This document shows, piece after piece, positions 28,419 to 40,996 of a DNA stretch of 64,000 nt; the first letter of the stretch is position 1; every line of letters begins with the position of its first letter. The stretch is taken from the NCBI GenBank assembly GCA_036785705.1, contig JAWUZG010000056.1:17404001-17468000 (forward strand). Direction: 5' to 3'. This DNA is from Acanthornis magna. Its lineage: Eukaryota > Chordata > Aves > Passeriformes > Acanthizidae. The notes under the pieces were generated by a model. The model was not told the DNA's origin. It did no database searches and saw nothing but the letters and a program-made list of their open reading frames with translations. The position numbers were made by a program, and so were the translations under genes.

Positions 28419-31400
28419 AGTGGGATGTTGAAGCTGTGTGGGGAGTCGCACTGGCTCCTGATTGAACAGTGTATTTATATTCCCTGTCCCATGCATTTTC
28501 AGAGATGCCTCCACAGACATTCCATCAGGAAAGAAAGAGACTGACACTCATCAAAAAGCTCATCTCTGAGAAGCCAAATGAGCTTGAATTGAGCTCACAC
28601 ACAGCCACCCACCCAACCCATGTGCAAGATGGCAAACAATTATAGCATATGCTTCCTTAGACACTCAGAGCAACAAAGGCCTTGTATCCCCAGAACACCC
28701 AGCATAAGTAAAGAAACCCAAGTGTCACAGCCATGCCCAGATGAGGTATAATGTTTCTAAATATTTGGTTAAAAATCCTCAACTATTTATTCCAACAGAC
28801 TTTTTTACAGCATTTAAAGAGTGCACATAAAGTTGACCTGAAAATGAGTGTAACAAGCAATAAAATAAAAGGATGTTCAATAGACACACAGTGAAATAAA
28901 TTAACTGTGATCTGTGAAAGTGCCGTGAAAGTCAGAAAAAAAAAAAAAAAGCAGTTTGAAAATGTAAAATATCCTCTACGGTTATATATTTTTAAAAATT
29001 ACTTCTATTTGTCAAGAACAATTGACCCTTTCTTTTTGTCTTCATTTATCTCAGAGGAAAATAAAATGAAACAAACAGCAAAAAAGTCCCAAGTACAGTG
29101 AACAGCTGAGCCAGGAACAAATTAAGTAACACAGATTGATGGCTGTTGATCTACAGCAGTACCATCACATCCCAATGCTACAGCTCATATTTCATTTAAA
29201 GACCCATCTCTTCTTTTCCAGAAACAGTGCAGTATTTATGGGAGAAGGCTGATTTGCAAGCCTTGGAGCTGCACTGAGAATCCAGATTCAGTTTTTCCAA
29301 TTTGGCTTTAAAGCTGATGAACTCCTTGGACTTTCGAGGTACCAATCCAACTAAACAAAACCAAGAACTGGAATAAAACTGAAACGAAACATGTATTTTT
29401 TTTTTTAAATGCTGCAGACAGGGCAAAGCTTTTTATCTTCACTATCTTCACCAGGCAGTAAGGAAATAATATTTGCTACCTCTGCATCTCCAGCTTTACT
29501 GACCCCGCTGGTCCAACAGCACATATCTCCAACTCCTTTTCCCAGAGCTTTTTCCTCCCTGGCATTCCCTGTTACAGCAGCGCTGAGGTTTCCTCTTCCT
29601 GCATTCCATACCCCTCTCAGCCTCTTGAAATCTTAATCTAAGAGTTTTTAATTTCATAGCTATTAAAGATATTGATAGCCCAGACAGAATGCAACTTTTT
29701 CTATGGATGTCTGCTAAACACGAGATAAACGTTCAATCAATGTTTAGATTTCTAATGGCTTAAGAATTAGAGTGGCCACGTAAAAACTGCCAATTTTATT
29801 TGAAATACAAGAGGCTTCCTCAGAAGCTGCAATAACCCTTTGTGCTTTCCTGTGTTTCTTACAGACACATCTGGAACACTGTCAATACTGGAGGATTGAT
29901 GTTTGGTTCAATCAAAGCCTCAAGTTAGACGTTCACAGAATTTATCTGATTTTCAGAGCACGCACAAATCTTTCTGAGAATCGGGCTGGTTACTCAGGTG
30001 CCTGGCCATAAACTCCCAGATTTAGGCATCCAACATGGAAAACTGAGCAGATGTGTCCTTCTCTAGGATACAAAGCTGATGCCATGGAGAAAGTGTGTGG
30101 AGATCTTTGCAATCCCTGCTTGATTCCCTGGGGAACCAGGCAGGAGGAGTCCTGGGCATCAGGGGCTGACTCTGGGGCTTGGGAAGGTCTCTGCAAGAAA
30201 AAAAAGTCTCTGCAATCCAGATTTAACTTGGATCTGTCGAGCACCCAGCACTGAGGGTGGTCCCTCAGGCTACACCAGCACAGAAGCCCCTGAGCAGCGT
30301 CAGTGCAGCACTGCACCTTCACCGAGAGAGGTCTGGGGGGCTGAGATGGACAGGAGCAGCAGCTGCAAGTGCTCTTTGATAATAGCCAGGTCCTGCAGTT
30401 CTGTGTCTGCTTTGTCCTCTGTGCAGAGCAGAGAAACAAGGAGACTGCGCCCAAAGCTCCCAGCAGATCTAAACAGTGTTCCAAAATATCTTCACCTTTC
30501 CAGGAACCATCACAGACCCTGTTAGAGCAGTAACTGGAGAGATAAACGAGAACATGACCCCAGCTTTATTTAATTTTACATCACTATGCAAAGCTCTTGA
30601 CTCTGCTGTCTCCATGACCTACTTTATCTATTGTTTATTTCTTTTTTTCTTTTTCCAGGAAACTGTTCATTAGGGATAAAAGCACCTGGCTTACAGTAAC
30701 AGGGCACTGTGCAAAATGTCTGTCAGAAAGTCAAGGGAGGAACACTCATAAATACTTCAGAAAGAGCAAACTCGCAGAGAACTGAGGGATTGCAAGGGAG
30801 TATCTTAGGCAGAAGAAAGGCATAGAAGGAGCAAGGGCCAAAGTCTCTCCTGGTGTAAATGGCTGAAGTCCATTGAGTTCATTGTGCCAGTTTGAATCTG
30901 AGGAGAATTTGGATGTGCCAGCTCAGTCCGATGCAGATGGCACTGGAGCTACTCAGGTTAGAGCCAGACTCTGTTTTCTGGCAGGAAAGCAGGAGTTGAG
31001 AAAACCACTATGGACAAAACCAGACCTGAACAACTGGTGCATGCAACTACCTTGGCTTCCTCTTCCCCCTCTTCCTAAATTTGACACTGAAAACTTATTT
31101 AAGTGCTTTGAGAAAAAAGGTTGATGAAAATTATAAAAGAGACAGTTTATGGGGTGATTTTAGGTCTTAATTTCCTTCATTTTCAGATGCACTAATTAAG
31201 GTGTTTTTCTACCAGGTAAGACAAGCACAGTTTTCTCTGTGCTCCTTTCACATCATTGTATGTGCCATCTGCTGAGTCCTCTTGCTGAGCCCTTTCTGTG
31301 GCTTGTTCTCAGCTCCACTGCTCTCAGATGATCAAGGACAGTACTTCCCTACCAGTCCTTTATCAATCTCCCTGCAGAGCCCAAAAAAATTGGAGCTTAA

Positions 31401-34400
31401 AACTTTGAATTTAGTGTAACACAAGCTTAACCCAGCTCACCGTGTGTTGAGGTTCTCTGAGCAAACGTCACTGATCCGCTCAACAAAACCAAACCCAAGT
31501 CCTCCTCTCCCCAAAATGGACACACAGGGCTCTGGCTGGCAGGAAACAAGGAGCTCCCCATTTTCCTCTCCTCTCCCATCACGTACCAGCTTCAGCACAG
31601 ATGAAAAAAAAAACCCACAAGCCTTAAGACTTCTGTTTTTGTTAGCACCATACTTGTGGCAAACTTACATAAGTAAGTGTGAGCTGATGTTGGGCTCCCT
31701 TGCAGAGCACAGCAGTAATGAGGGGCCCCCCACAGATTATTCCCCTCCTTCCATCTCACCCAGTTTTTAGGTACATCCTACGAATCCTATTCCACTCCTC
31801 AGCCATTTTTCTGACCATCATCTTCCAGATGTTGCTATCTCACACACTGCTGTCCAAAACCCCTCTGGAGAGTTCCGTTTCTAATTCTGTGGGATCAACA
31901 GCCACTTGCCACATCCCCTTCATAGAACTCACTCCAGGCAATTGTATCTCTATTTATTTAAACTTCACCCCAACTCAGGCAGTCTCCAAGGGAACCTGTG
32001 CAGTTTCTGTGCTCTTAGCTCTGAATTCCAGCAGCTGCTGGGACTCCCGGAGTGCCATGAGCTGCAGGATAATGGGTCGAGATTGTATAATTTAATGACC
32101 CCTCCTTTGCCACGGAACAAACAAGTTTTCTCTGCGCATGAAAATGTTTCAGTGGAAGCAGGACTGGTGATTGAAAACTCTGTTCTGGCCACTCCTTAGA
32201 ATCTCAGGATCCTGCACACCACTCTTGTGTCTTACCACCTCTTCCTCTTCCTTCTTTCTTCCATGGCATGGCTTCCTTTCATGGAATTCCTTTCTTCAGA
32301 TCTGGAGGAGATAAACTCCAGCTCATCTCTTCCTAACCCAACACTTTGCATGATTTACTGCTCTTAGAGCTGGGCCACACAAAGCTGGAGATGTTTAACA
32401 TGTGTGTATGAGCAAGAGAAATCGCTGTCCAATTTAAAAACAGCCACAGGGGTAAATAGAAAAACACAGCACCAAAATACTTGAAAAAATCATTGATTAC
32501 TTGTTTATAACCTGGACTATTCAAAGAACTCCCGAACTGCTCCTGACACTGATTTTTGAGGAATGTGCTGTTAATCCACCTTGAAATATCCTTCGGATTT
32601 CCTACCAAGCGGAAAAGACACCGCAGTGTGTCCTCCTCATCTGCTGAGGAATGAAAGGCCTCATCCTCTGCCAAAGCAGACACAGACACAAATGGATACG
32701 GGGATAGGATGTATTTTGCTCGTCTGTTTATTTGTTTAAGCTTGGAGCCCACCCACCAGCCCAGACATTCATTTCTCAGCCTGTTTCAATTCTTTCATTT
32801 GCTAACTAGGAACTCAAACAGAAGGTGGGAGTAGGAATGAGTAGGTGGGAACCAGAGCAGTCAGAAGTTTTTAGAATGTTATTCTAAGAGCTTAAAAATC
32901 TGAAAATCGGAAGGTGATTTTAAAAAATTATAGTAAACTTCTCATTTTTCAGACTTTTTTTTTTTTTTAGAATACTGACTCTGACAGAGATTTTTATCTG
33001 TCTGTAAGTTACTCCTCTGAAGGATTTGGCCAAAATAACCTTTAGGATTTGGCCCCCTCAAACCTTTAACAGCCCAATGAAAACAGGCACAAAAAGGCCA
33101 GCTGGAAATCTGGATAGTGGTTTAGCTCTAAAAGATGTTCAAATTTCACAATTTAAACAAAATATTTACTAGCAATATCTCACCTTATTATCACGAATTG
33201 AGAGTAAATTGAAATTTCATGCAACTGAATAGGCTAATCACATACACAGACAAATACTTTAAAATCTAGGCTTTTCATGTTCTTAAGTATAAGCAATTAA
33301 GGGTAAGAGTAACATTTCATAATTATGTCATTGATCTCAATTCCTTCTCATTTTCCTATGAAAGCACTAAACTTACATAAGACACATCTGAGGTTGTTCC
33401 TGTTGCTCAGATCCACATTTGTTCTAATCAAATATTCACCTCATGGCTTGTTTTTTTGGGCTTTTTTTCTCCCCAGTTTTTGCCTTCACATGAAATTAAA
33501 ATTTGGAAGGTCTGAATGTATCATTAACTTTGAAAAAAGTACTAAAAACTCATTTCTAAAAAAAAAAAGTCATAGGGAGCTATGGGAAATTCTGTCTTAG
33601 GCTGGCCTACTAATTAAAATCAACTATGCCACATTATTTCCACTGTTCAAAAGTATCCGCCTACAGATCTAAAATCTTTTCCGAATGATTAAAATCAGGA
33701 GTAAAAAATCCCAAATCTCTTTCCTCTTTCATGTGGAGCCACACAGAACACACTTTCGCGGCTTTCAGAGTCCATTAAAGCATCACCTTTGAAAACAGAT
33801 GCACAATCAGGCCCAGGAGTGATTTATGCGAGAGGGAGGCTCAGAACTGCCAGCGACTCCTCATGTTCAAAGCACCCCCAGCAGGCTCAGCGAGGTCCGG
33901 TTTGGATCACTTGTAATGAGGATTCTTCAGACCAGAAAATCAATAATATAATTAGTAAATGGGATGTTATTTCTCAGAATCTTGCTGCAACTTATCTGCC
34001 TTTGATCAAGCCGAGTTGACTGCTAATGACATTTAATATTAATTAATGAAAATACATGTGATAAAAAGTTCTTTGGAGAATTATCTAATGATGTACCATA
34101 AAAAATGAAGTCTGTAATAAGTGCAATTTATGTTTAGATCAATGACTATTGTTTAGGCCACTCTAAGAAGACATTGAAATTATGAGTTTTCTTTAGCACC
34201 ACTCTCTCCTGCCTTAGAACCACTTAGAGCAGATGAGCCACATTATTAATGAGCTTTGTCTAATTTAAAGTACCAAGGGCTGCAGGTAAATCCTTCCTCA
34301 GCTCTGGGACAGCACCTACAGAATATTTTATGAAATTCACTTCTCTTTTGACAATGGGTGATTGACAGCAAACCATCACGACTGAAGGTACTGACAAAAT

Positions 34401-36339
34401 AAATAACTGTGGAGATTAAGCAGGATTTCAAAGGAATGACTGCAGTCCTTAGGGAACAACGATTACAGAAAGGCAAAGTATTTCATTAACTCCCAGGAAT
34501 GCAACACTTTGCTACCTCTCACTTTGACTGCCTGGGACCTCAGCTATTGAGAAACATTTACATTTAAAAATATTCCAATTTGATGTAACATGTCTAAGTA
34601 ACTTTTCATGATTGTCAGGCACGGGAGAAAGGCAAAGGGAAATTTTTCATTATTATGAAACACTGTGGGATTCACCAGAAACACTGTACTCGGTTTAATA
34701 AATCTGGTTCTAAACTAGAAAGGAAGGATGGAATAAATACATTGTGTTAACACCACATGGCAGATTCTATGGTTAATATGTCATGCCAATTAGCTCCCAT
34801 TTCCCAAGACATTTTGGCTTTGGGGAATAAATGTATATCCATTGGGAAATATATATCCTAAAGCTCTTGCTTTATATCAGCTCTGTATGGTAACTGACCC
34901 CCGGTGAGATTATTCTAATCCCAGAATCTGAGTACTCATCTGAGTTGCAACAGCTTTTTCCAATGCAGATGAGTAAAAGAGGAACATATGTCATATTTTC
35001 TCACATTTCTCTCAGAAAACCAAATAGAGTAATATAATAATATTCAGAAATTGTCAATATTCTTACAGCAGCTCCATTAATTCCACATAGGACATTCCCT
35101 GCTGTTCACTGGCACACTCTTGTCACTGTGAGTGGGGAACACTGAATTTAGAAGTAAACCAAGGTCTTCAATGATCTAAATTCCTGGGTAAAAAAAATTA
35201 TAATCTTTGACAGTTTGGTTTATTTTGAAAGACAACGTGTGAAATTGCTGAGAGCAGAACATTGGCTAAATAGGTGCCACTTGTTCTTGCCCCAGATGTG
35301 AAGGAGCCGCTTGCTCTCAATACAAAGTGATTAATGATTGCTTGCAATCAGCCCTGGAAATCATTGGCATTGAGTGACAAAATGATTCTATGACATCACA
35401 CAGCCTCACATCTGATGCTTGTCTCGGCCACGTTGCTCCTCGTGCTGCCATTTTTGGCACTGTGAACGGGCTCAAAAAATTATGGCCTTTATGATGTTCA
35501 TGAATAAACAAGTTTTCACATGAGAGAGGTTTCTATTTCTTTCTGCCAAATTTACTTTTCTGTTCACTCATGACCTCTCCCATCCCCACTCTACCTTGCA
35601 GAAACCCTGCCTTGTGCAAAGGTTCTGACATTTTTCCATCTCTGCACAAAAATACCTCAGTCCTGGAACCCCTGACAGTAACCAGATCTCTCTTCTCTTC
35701 TATCAGATGATGAGCCTCTACCTTGCAGCAAAGGTTCACATTGTTAGTTTTAGTTAATTTTTGTATTTGTTTTATGAAATTTCTTGCTGTCTTTACAGCG
35801 CACAAGGTCATCCAGTTCTTCCTCTATTAAAACCCACCCCAGTACTGAGAAGCTCATTAGTCCCTCAGATTAAACACGGAGTGCCATTCTAGCAAGCAAG
35901 GATCAGGCAAGAATTCTGATACTCCACAGCTTTCCCAGCTGAAACCCCCACAATATAATAAATAAGGGGAAAAAAAAAAAAAGGGATTCTAGAGTCAAGC
36001 ATTCGAGTTACCAAATTCTTCTTAATCCCATCAAGTTGTCTTTTATCACCAAAATTTTACATCTAGAAAATACATATAACCTCTGGGTTCTGCATTCACA
36101 TTAATGAGAGGCTAAAGAGAATTTGATGAAGAAATGGCTGGATGCTCATAATTCAATATATAAAAGTGAAACCCAACCTGGTAATCCTTATTTGCATTTT
36201 GCTTCAGTGTAAGCTGTACGAGCACAAACAGGAGGAAAGAATTCCTTCTTGGCAAATAATCTTTGTACATTTTTAGAGAAGTTGTTTTTGGGCCCAATCT
36301 GCAGTGGGTCCTTTCAGCATGTGCTCAGTGCCCAGCACA
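28419..36339. other. Non-coding stretch, no exon recognised
   Basis: AT-rich intron-like sequence with several homopolymer runs (15 A at 28936-28950, T runs near 32950). The 164-aa minus frame at 29990-30484 and the 139-aa minus frame at 32333-32752 have no recognisable domain and no supporting splice structure. The block 33780-34150 is a candidate conserved element, described under findings. Confidence 0.5.
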
Positions 36340-37342
36340 ACCAGTATGACCAGTATGACCAGCACAGGGCAGGCTGTATGACCAGTATGACCAGAATGAC
36401 CAGTATGACTAGTAGGACCAGCACAGGGCAGCCTGTATGACCAGTATGACCAGTATGACCAGTATGACCAGTATGACCAGCATGACCAGTATGACCAGAA
36501 TGACCAGCACAGGGCAGCCTGTATGACCAGTATGACCAGTACAGGCAGGCTGTATGACCAGTATGACCAGTATGACCAGCATGACCAGCACACGGCAAGC
36601 TGTATGACCAGTATGACCAGTATGACCAGTATGACCAGTATGACCAGCACACAGGAGGCTGTATGACCAGTATGACCAGTATGACCAGTATGACCAGTAG
36701 GACCAGCACAGGGCAGCCTGTATGACCAGTATGACCAGTAGGACCAGTAGGACCAGTAGGACCAGCACAGGGCAGCCTGCATGACCAGTATGACCAGTAT
36801 GGCCAGCACAGGGCAGGCTGTATGACCAGTATGACCAGTATGACCAGCATGACCAGCACACGGCAAGCTGTATGACCAGTATGACCAGCACAGGGGAGGC
36901 TGTATGACCAGTATGACCAGTATGACCAGTACAGGCAGGCTGTATGACCAGTATGACCAGTATGACCAGCATGACCAGCACACAGCAAGCTGTATGACCA
37001 GTATGACCAGTATGACCAGCATGACCAGTACACGGCAAGCTGTATGACCAGTATGACCAGTATGACCAGTATGACCAGCACACAGCAAGCTGTATGACCA
37101 GTAGGACCAGTATGACCAGTATGACCAGCACACAGGAGGCTGTATGACCAGTATGACCAGTAGGACCAGTATGACCAGTAGGACCAGCACAGGGCAGCCT
37201 GTATGACCAGTATGACCAGTATGACCAGCACAGGGGAGGCTGTATGACCAGTATGACCAGTATGACCAGTATGACCAGCACAGGGGAGGCTGTATGACCA
37301 GTATGACCAGCATGACCAGTATGACCAGCACAGGGCAGGCTG
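36340..37342. repeat. Compound 9-bp VNTR with regular spacers
   Basis: The basic unit is TATGACCAG, repeated 2-8 times per block. About 20 blocks end in GCACAGGGCAGGCTG or variants (GCACACGGCAAGCTG, GCACAGGGGAGGCTG, GTACAGGCAGGCTG). The period is divisible by three and stop-free on the minus strand, so all three minus frames stay open (335-352 aa) as repeated WSY, GHT and VIL tripeptides. Point variants include TAGGACCAG and TATGGCCAG. Hypervariability is likely. Confidence 0.97.
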
Positions 37343-39995
37343 GTGAGTTCTGGGAGCCACGGCAACCCTGCTGCCTTGTTAGGAAATGATGTTAGGAAAA
37401 GGAGGAACAACATCATAACTGTCAGAGCAATTTTCCACCGTGCTCGTTGAACACCTGAACTATTGCTTATTTTTGCAGGGGAGTTATTCCCAGTTTCTCT
37501 CTGCTCAGCTCTGAATCAGCTCGGAGATGTGTCATAAACAATATTTGCCTCAAAGAGCCACGTGGGCCAGTGCCGAGGAGGGACTTAATGAGGAGACAGT
37601 AGTTCCATTAAAAATAAAAATAAAGAGCTTGGTTCATTTTCTGTAAACATCTGGGTTGTAAATAACTTTAGGCAGGATAACATTAGACTGCCTCTGACTT
37701 AATGTCATAAAGATTGAGTTATTAATTTTAATTTAATGCCACCATAATTTTCAGTTTGGATGTGAACATAATCTTACAGTCTGTTACCAGGTACCTCAGG
37801 AATGCAGCAGAAATTACAACATTTTTAGGACTTCTACTTTTCACAGGAAAAACTGAGTAAACGTCTGTATTTGTCAGGTATTGTTAAAGGATTTTCCTAG
37901 TTCAGTAGCAGTGCAAAAAGGAAGTTTGATTTCAAAATAAAACCCCAGACTGCTTATTTAATATATGAATTTTCCAGATTCAAAACAGTTTAATTATTTT
38001 CTTGGTCTAAAAGAAATTTAAAAGAAATCTAAAAGAAATTGTGAAGTGTAAAAGAATAATTTTTTCCCAATGGTTAATCCTACAAAAAGCCACAGGGAAG
38101 GAGACTCAGGATGTAGAAATCATTAATGGCAGAGCAATTGCTGAGTTCTATTCCTAGAAACAAAGAAATAAGGCTACAGCTGGCTCCCAGAGGCAGGTGA
38201 GTTCTGGCTGACCTGCCAGGAGGACTCTGAAAAGGCTCATTCACAATCTAATCAAACTGCTGGTGTGGGGAAGATAAGACTTGAGTATAATTTTCTAGAA
38301 AATACTCTTCAAATGGTTCCCGTCACATTTTTCTACTTGATGTCTTTCTTCAAGCCATTTTGATTGCTGTTTTCATTTTCCTGGAACTGCTCTCAGAGAG
38401 CCAAGTGAGTCAGTCCCTCCCACCAGCTCCAGTGCCCGGTTAGGGATGGAGGTGCAGGAAGAGGAGCTGACCCCTCTGCAGGTGTCAGCCCAGGCGTGTG
38501 CTGAAGATCCACATCCCACCCCTGTGAAGAGCCACGGATTTTACCCAAGAGGGTAAAATCCATCCAGCCCTAGAAAATACAGGGGAACACAAAGCAAAGA
38601 AAGCACTGTCAATCCAACCTCTAGGGAAAATATATCCTTCCAGAAGCCTGAAGTGTCCCACTGCTGTGCTGCTGGGAGCCCAGTTCCTGGCTATCCTCTT
38701 TCCTGAGAGGAAAACATGCTCACTCCATGTGGATCCTGACATGCAACCTTAAGGATACTCAGTGCCTCTTCATTTTGTTGCAAAGTGTTATGCAGAAGAA
38801 GCACAGCTCGAATACAGTTTTCTTTTACCTACTCCTAAGGAATCCTGCAAAGCACTGAAAAAGCAAGTCCACTTGTCTGAACTGTTTCTCTCTCTCTGAT
38901 GTGGGTGATAAGCCAGAAAGTTATTGGGCACCAGGCCAGGGGGAGGGAGCAGGGACAAAGAAATGAATGGGAGGAGAGGTAATTATAGCACTTACTTCGA
39001 TTAGGTGCAGATCACCAATGAACTCTTTTGCCACTTGTTTTCTCCTCAGGGAAATCTCATTTTCCCAGCTTTAATTTAATCACGAGAAAAATATGTCAAG
39101 TATTGATTATAACTAGAAACTACAGTCTACTACAAGCATGTTCACATTAGCACTCTCACTCAGACATGACCTGGAAGAAATCCTCTGTTTGTCTTTCTTC
39201 ATCCTGATTCCTGAACAGACTGTCTTACAGAGAACAGCATGTTCAAACTTATGAACATCAGTTTGGGTGATGAAAAGTCCAGGAGGGAATTTGTTAAACC
39301 GCTAAATTTACGTTGCTTGTGATGCTAAGCGTAACCAAAAGACACATCTTCCAACTCTGAGAGCAGAACACAATAAAGTCTCAGAGGAAGTGCTCCACAT
39401 CAACACAGATTTCAATTTATTGCAGTTTGAAATAATATTCCAGTCAAGTCCAAAAGTCAGAGAATTTGTCAGAAACGCTGTGAAAATCTTAAAATGGAGC
39501 TGTTTGTTCATGACCCTTGAGAAATAAAAGAAACAAATGACACACAGTCACAATGCACTAGACTGCAAAGCAGGAACAGGAAATTAAGGGATGGACGATT
39601 CTAAAAATGACCCTCTGCCCCTTCTCCACACCTGCCCACCTGGGCCACACTCTGCCCTTTGCTCTTTTGTCTGTTTCAGACTCACGTCAATGGCACATTT
39701 TGAAACTCATTGGTGTTAGAAAAAGGCAATATGTAGTTTCAAATCCTTGAGAAGGTTCTCAAGATTTCAAAGATTTGAAATTAATTCAGACCTTTTAGAG
39801 GAGCAGTAACTGTGAATGCTTTACCACACACCTGTCTATAATAGTTTATGTCATACCGTAGCCCCTAAACTCATTTCGAGAGGCAGAAGCTCAACCCCCT
39901 GACCTTAATCAAGAGCAGGCCTGTGAAACTGAGTTGGTTCCCTTCCAAATACTGGAAGGTGTTCATCTGGAGATGATCAACCTTTCTCCCTTGAC
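37343..39995. other. Non-coding stretch with one perfect hairpin
   Basis: AT-rich intron-like DNA. A perfect inverted repeat is at 38536-38561. No exon or mobile element is recognised. Confidence 0.5.
38536..38561. repeat. Perfect inverted repeat, 11-bp arms, 4-nt loop
   Basis: GGATTTTACCC, loop AAGA, GGGTAAAATCC. No T-run follows and nothing shows transcriptional use. Confidence 0.9.
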
Positions 39996-40996
39996 CAGGA
40001 ATTGTCCCTCCGCAGAGGCAGCACACATGCTCAGAGAGAGAACTTGGTGTTTGCTCTGCTGTGATGAAGGCAGCAATGCCCATTGCCTGTGCTCGCTGCT
40101 CCCTGTGCTCAGACAGCCTCACTGTCACTGCTGTGACCCCGATGGGCTCAGGGTGACACTGGGTGTGTGTGCAGGAATTGTCCCTCCGCAGAGGCAGCAC
40201 ACATGCTCAGAGAGAGAACTTGGTGTTTGCTCTGCTGTGACAAAGGCAGCGCTGCCCATTGCCTGTGCTCACTGCTCCCTGTGCTCAGACAGCCTCACTG
40301 TCACTGCTGTGACCCCGATGGGCTCAGGGTGACACTGGGTGTGTGTGCAGGAAATGTACCTCCACAGAGGCAGCACGAGAGAGATAACTTGGTGTTTGCT
40401 CTGCTGTGACGAAGGCAGCGCTGCCCATTGCCTGTGCTCACTGCTCCCTGTGCTCAGGCAGCCTCACTGTCACTGCTGTGACCCCTCATGGGGTCAGGGT
40501 GACACTGGGTGTGTGTGCAGGAAATGTACCTCCACAGAGGCAGCACGAGAGAGATAACTTGGTGTTTGCTCTGCTGTGATGAAGGCAGCGCTGCCCATTG
40601 CCTGTGCTCGCTGCTCCCTGTGCTCAGGCAGCCTCACTGTCACTGCTGTGACCCCTCATGGGGTCAGGGTGACACTGGGTGTGTGTGCAGGAAATGTACC
40701 TCCACAGAGGCAGCACGAGAGAGATAACTTGGTGTTTGCTCTGCTGTGATGAAGGCAGCGCTGCCCATTGCCTGTGCTCACTGGCACAGCCTCACTGTCA
40801 CTGCTGTGACCCCTCATGGGGTCAGGGTGACACTGGGTGTGTGTGCAGGAATTGTCCCTCCTCAGAGGCAGCACACATGTTCATGTTTGCTCTGCTGTGA
40901 CGAAGGCAGCGCTGCCCATTGCCTGTGCTCACTGGCACAGCCTCACTGTCACTGCTGTGACCCCGATGGGGTCAGGGTGACACTGGGTGTGTGTGC
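39996..40996. repeat. Tandem array of a 158-176 bp unit, 6 copies
   Basis: Copies begin at 39996, 40172, 40348, 40518, 40688 and 40846 with CAGGAATTGTCCCTC or CAGGAAATGTACCTC, and end with GTGACACTGGGTGTGTGTG. The first two are 176 bp. The next two are 170 bp and, with the fifth, share the AAATGTACC and GAGAGATAACTTGG variants. The fifth is 158 bp and the last about 150 bp; both carry the CACTGGCACAGCCTCACTG deletion, and the last also lacks the GAGAGA segment. Apparent 70-130 aa frames inside it repeat CLLCCDEGSAAHCLCS and are artefacts. Confidence 0.96.

Noticed and set aside
27431..28547. 200-247 aa frames on both strands
   Set aside because: Products of the 61-bp tandem repeat, with both strands open at once.
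29990..30484. 164-aa minus-strand open frame
   Set aside because: No start context, domain or splice support; composition typical of intronic chance frames.
32333..32752. 139-aa minus-strand open frame
   Set aside because: Hydrophobic stretch looks accidental; no family resemblance and no conserved-looking boundaries.
36340..37342. CRISPR-like repeat/spacer pattern
   Set aside because: The repeat is 9 bp, spacers are themselves repeated and variable by point changes, and the genome is a vertebrate; it is a compound VNTR.
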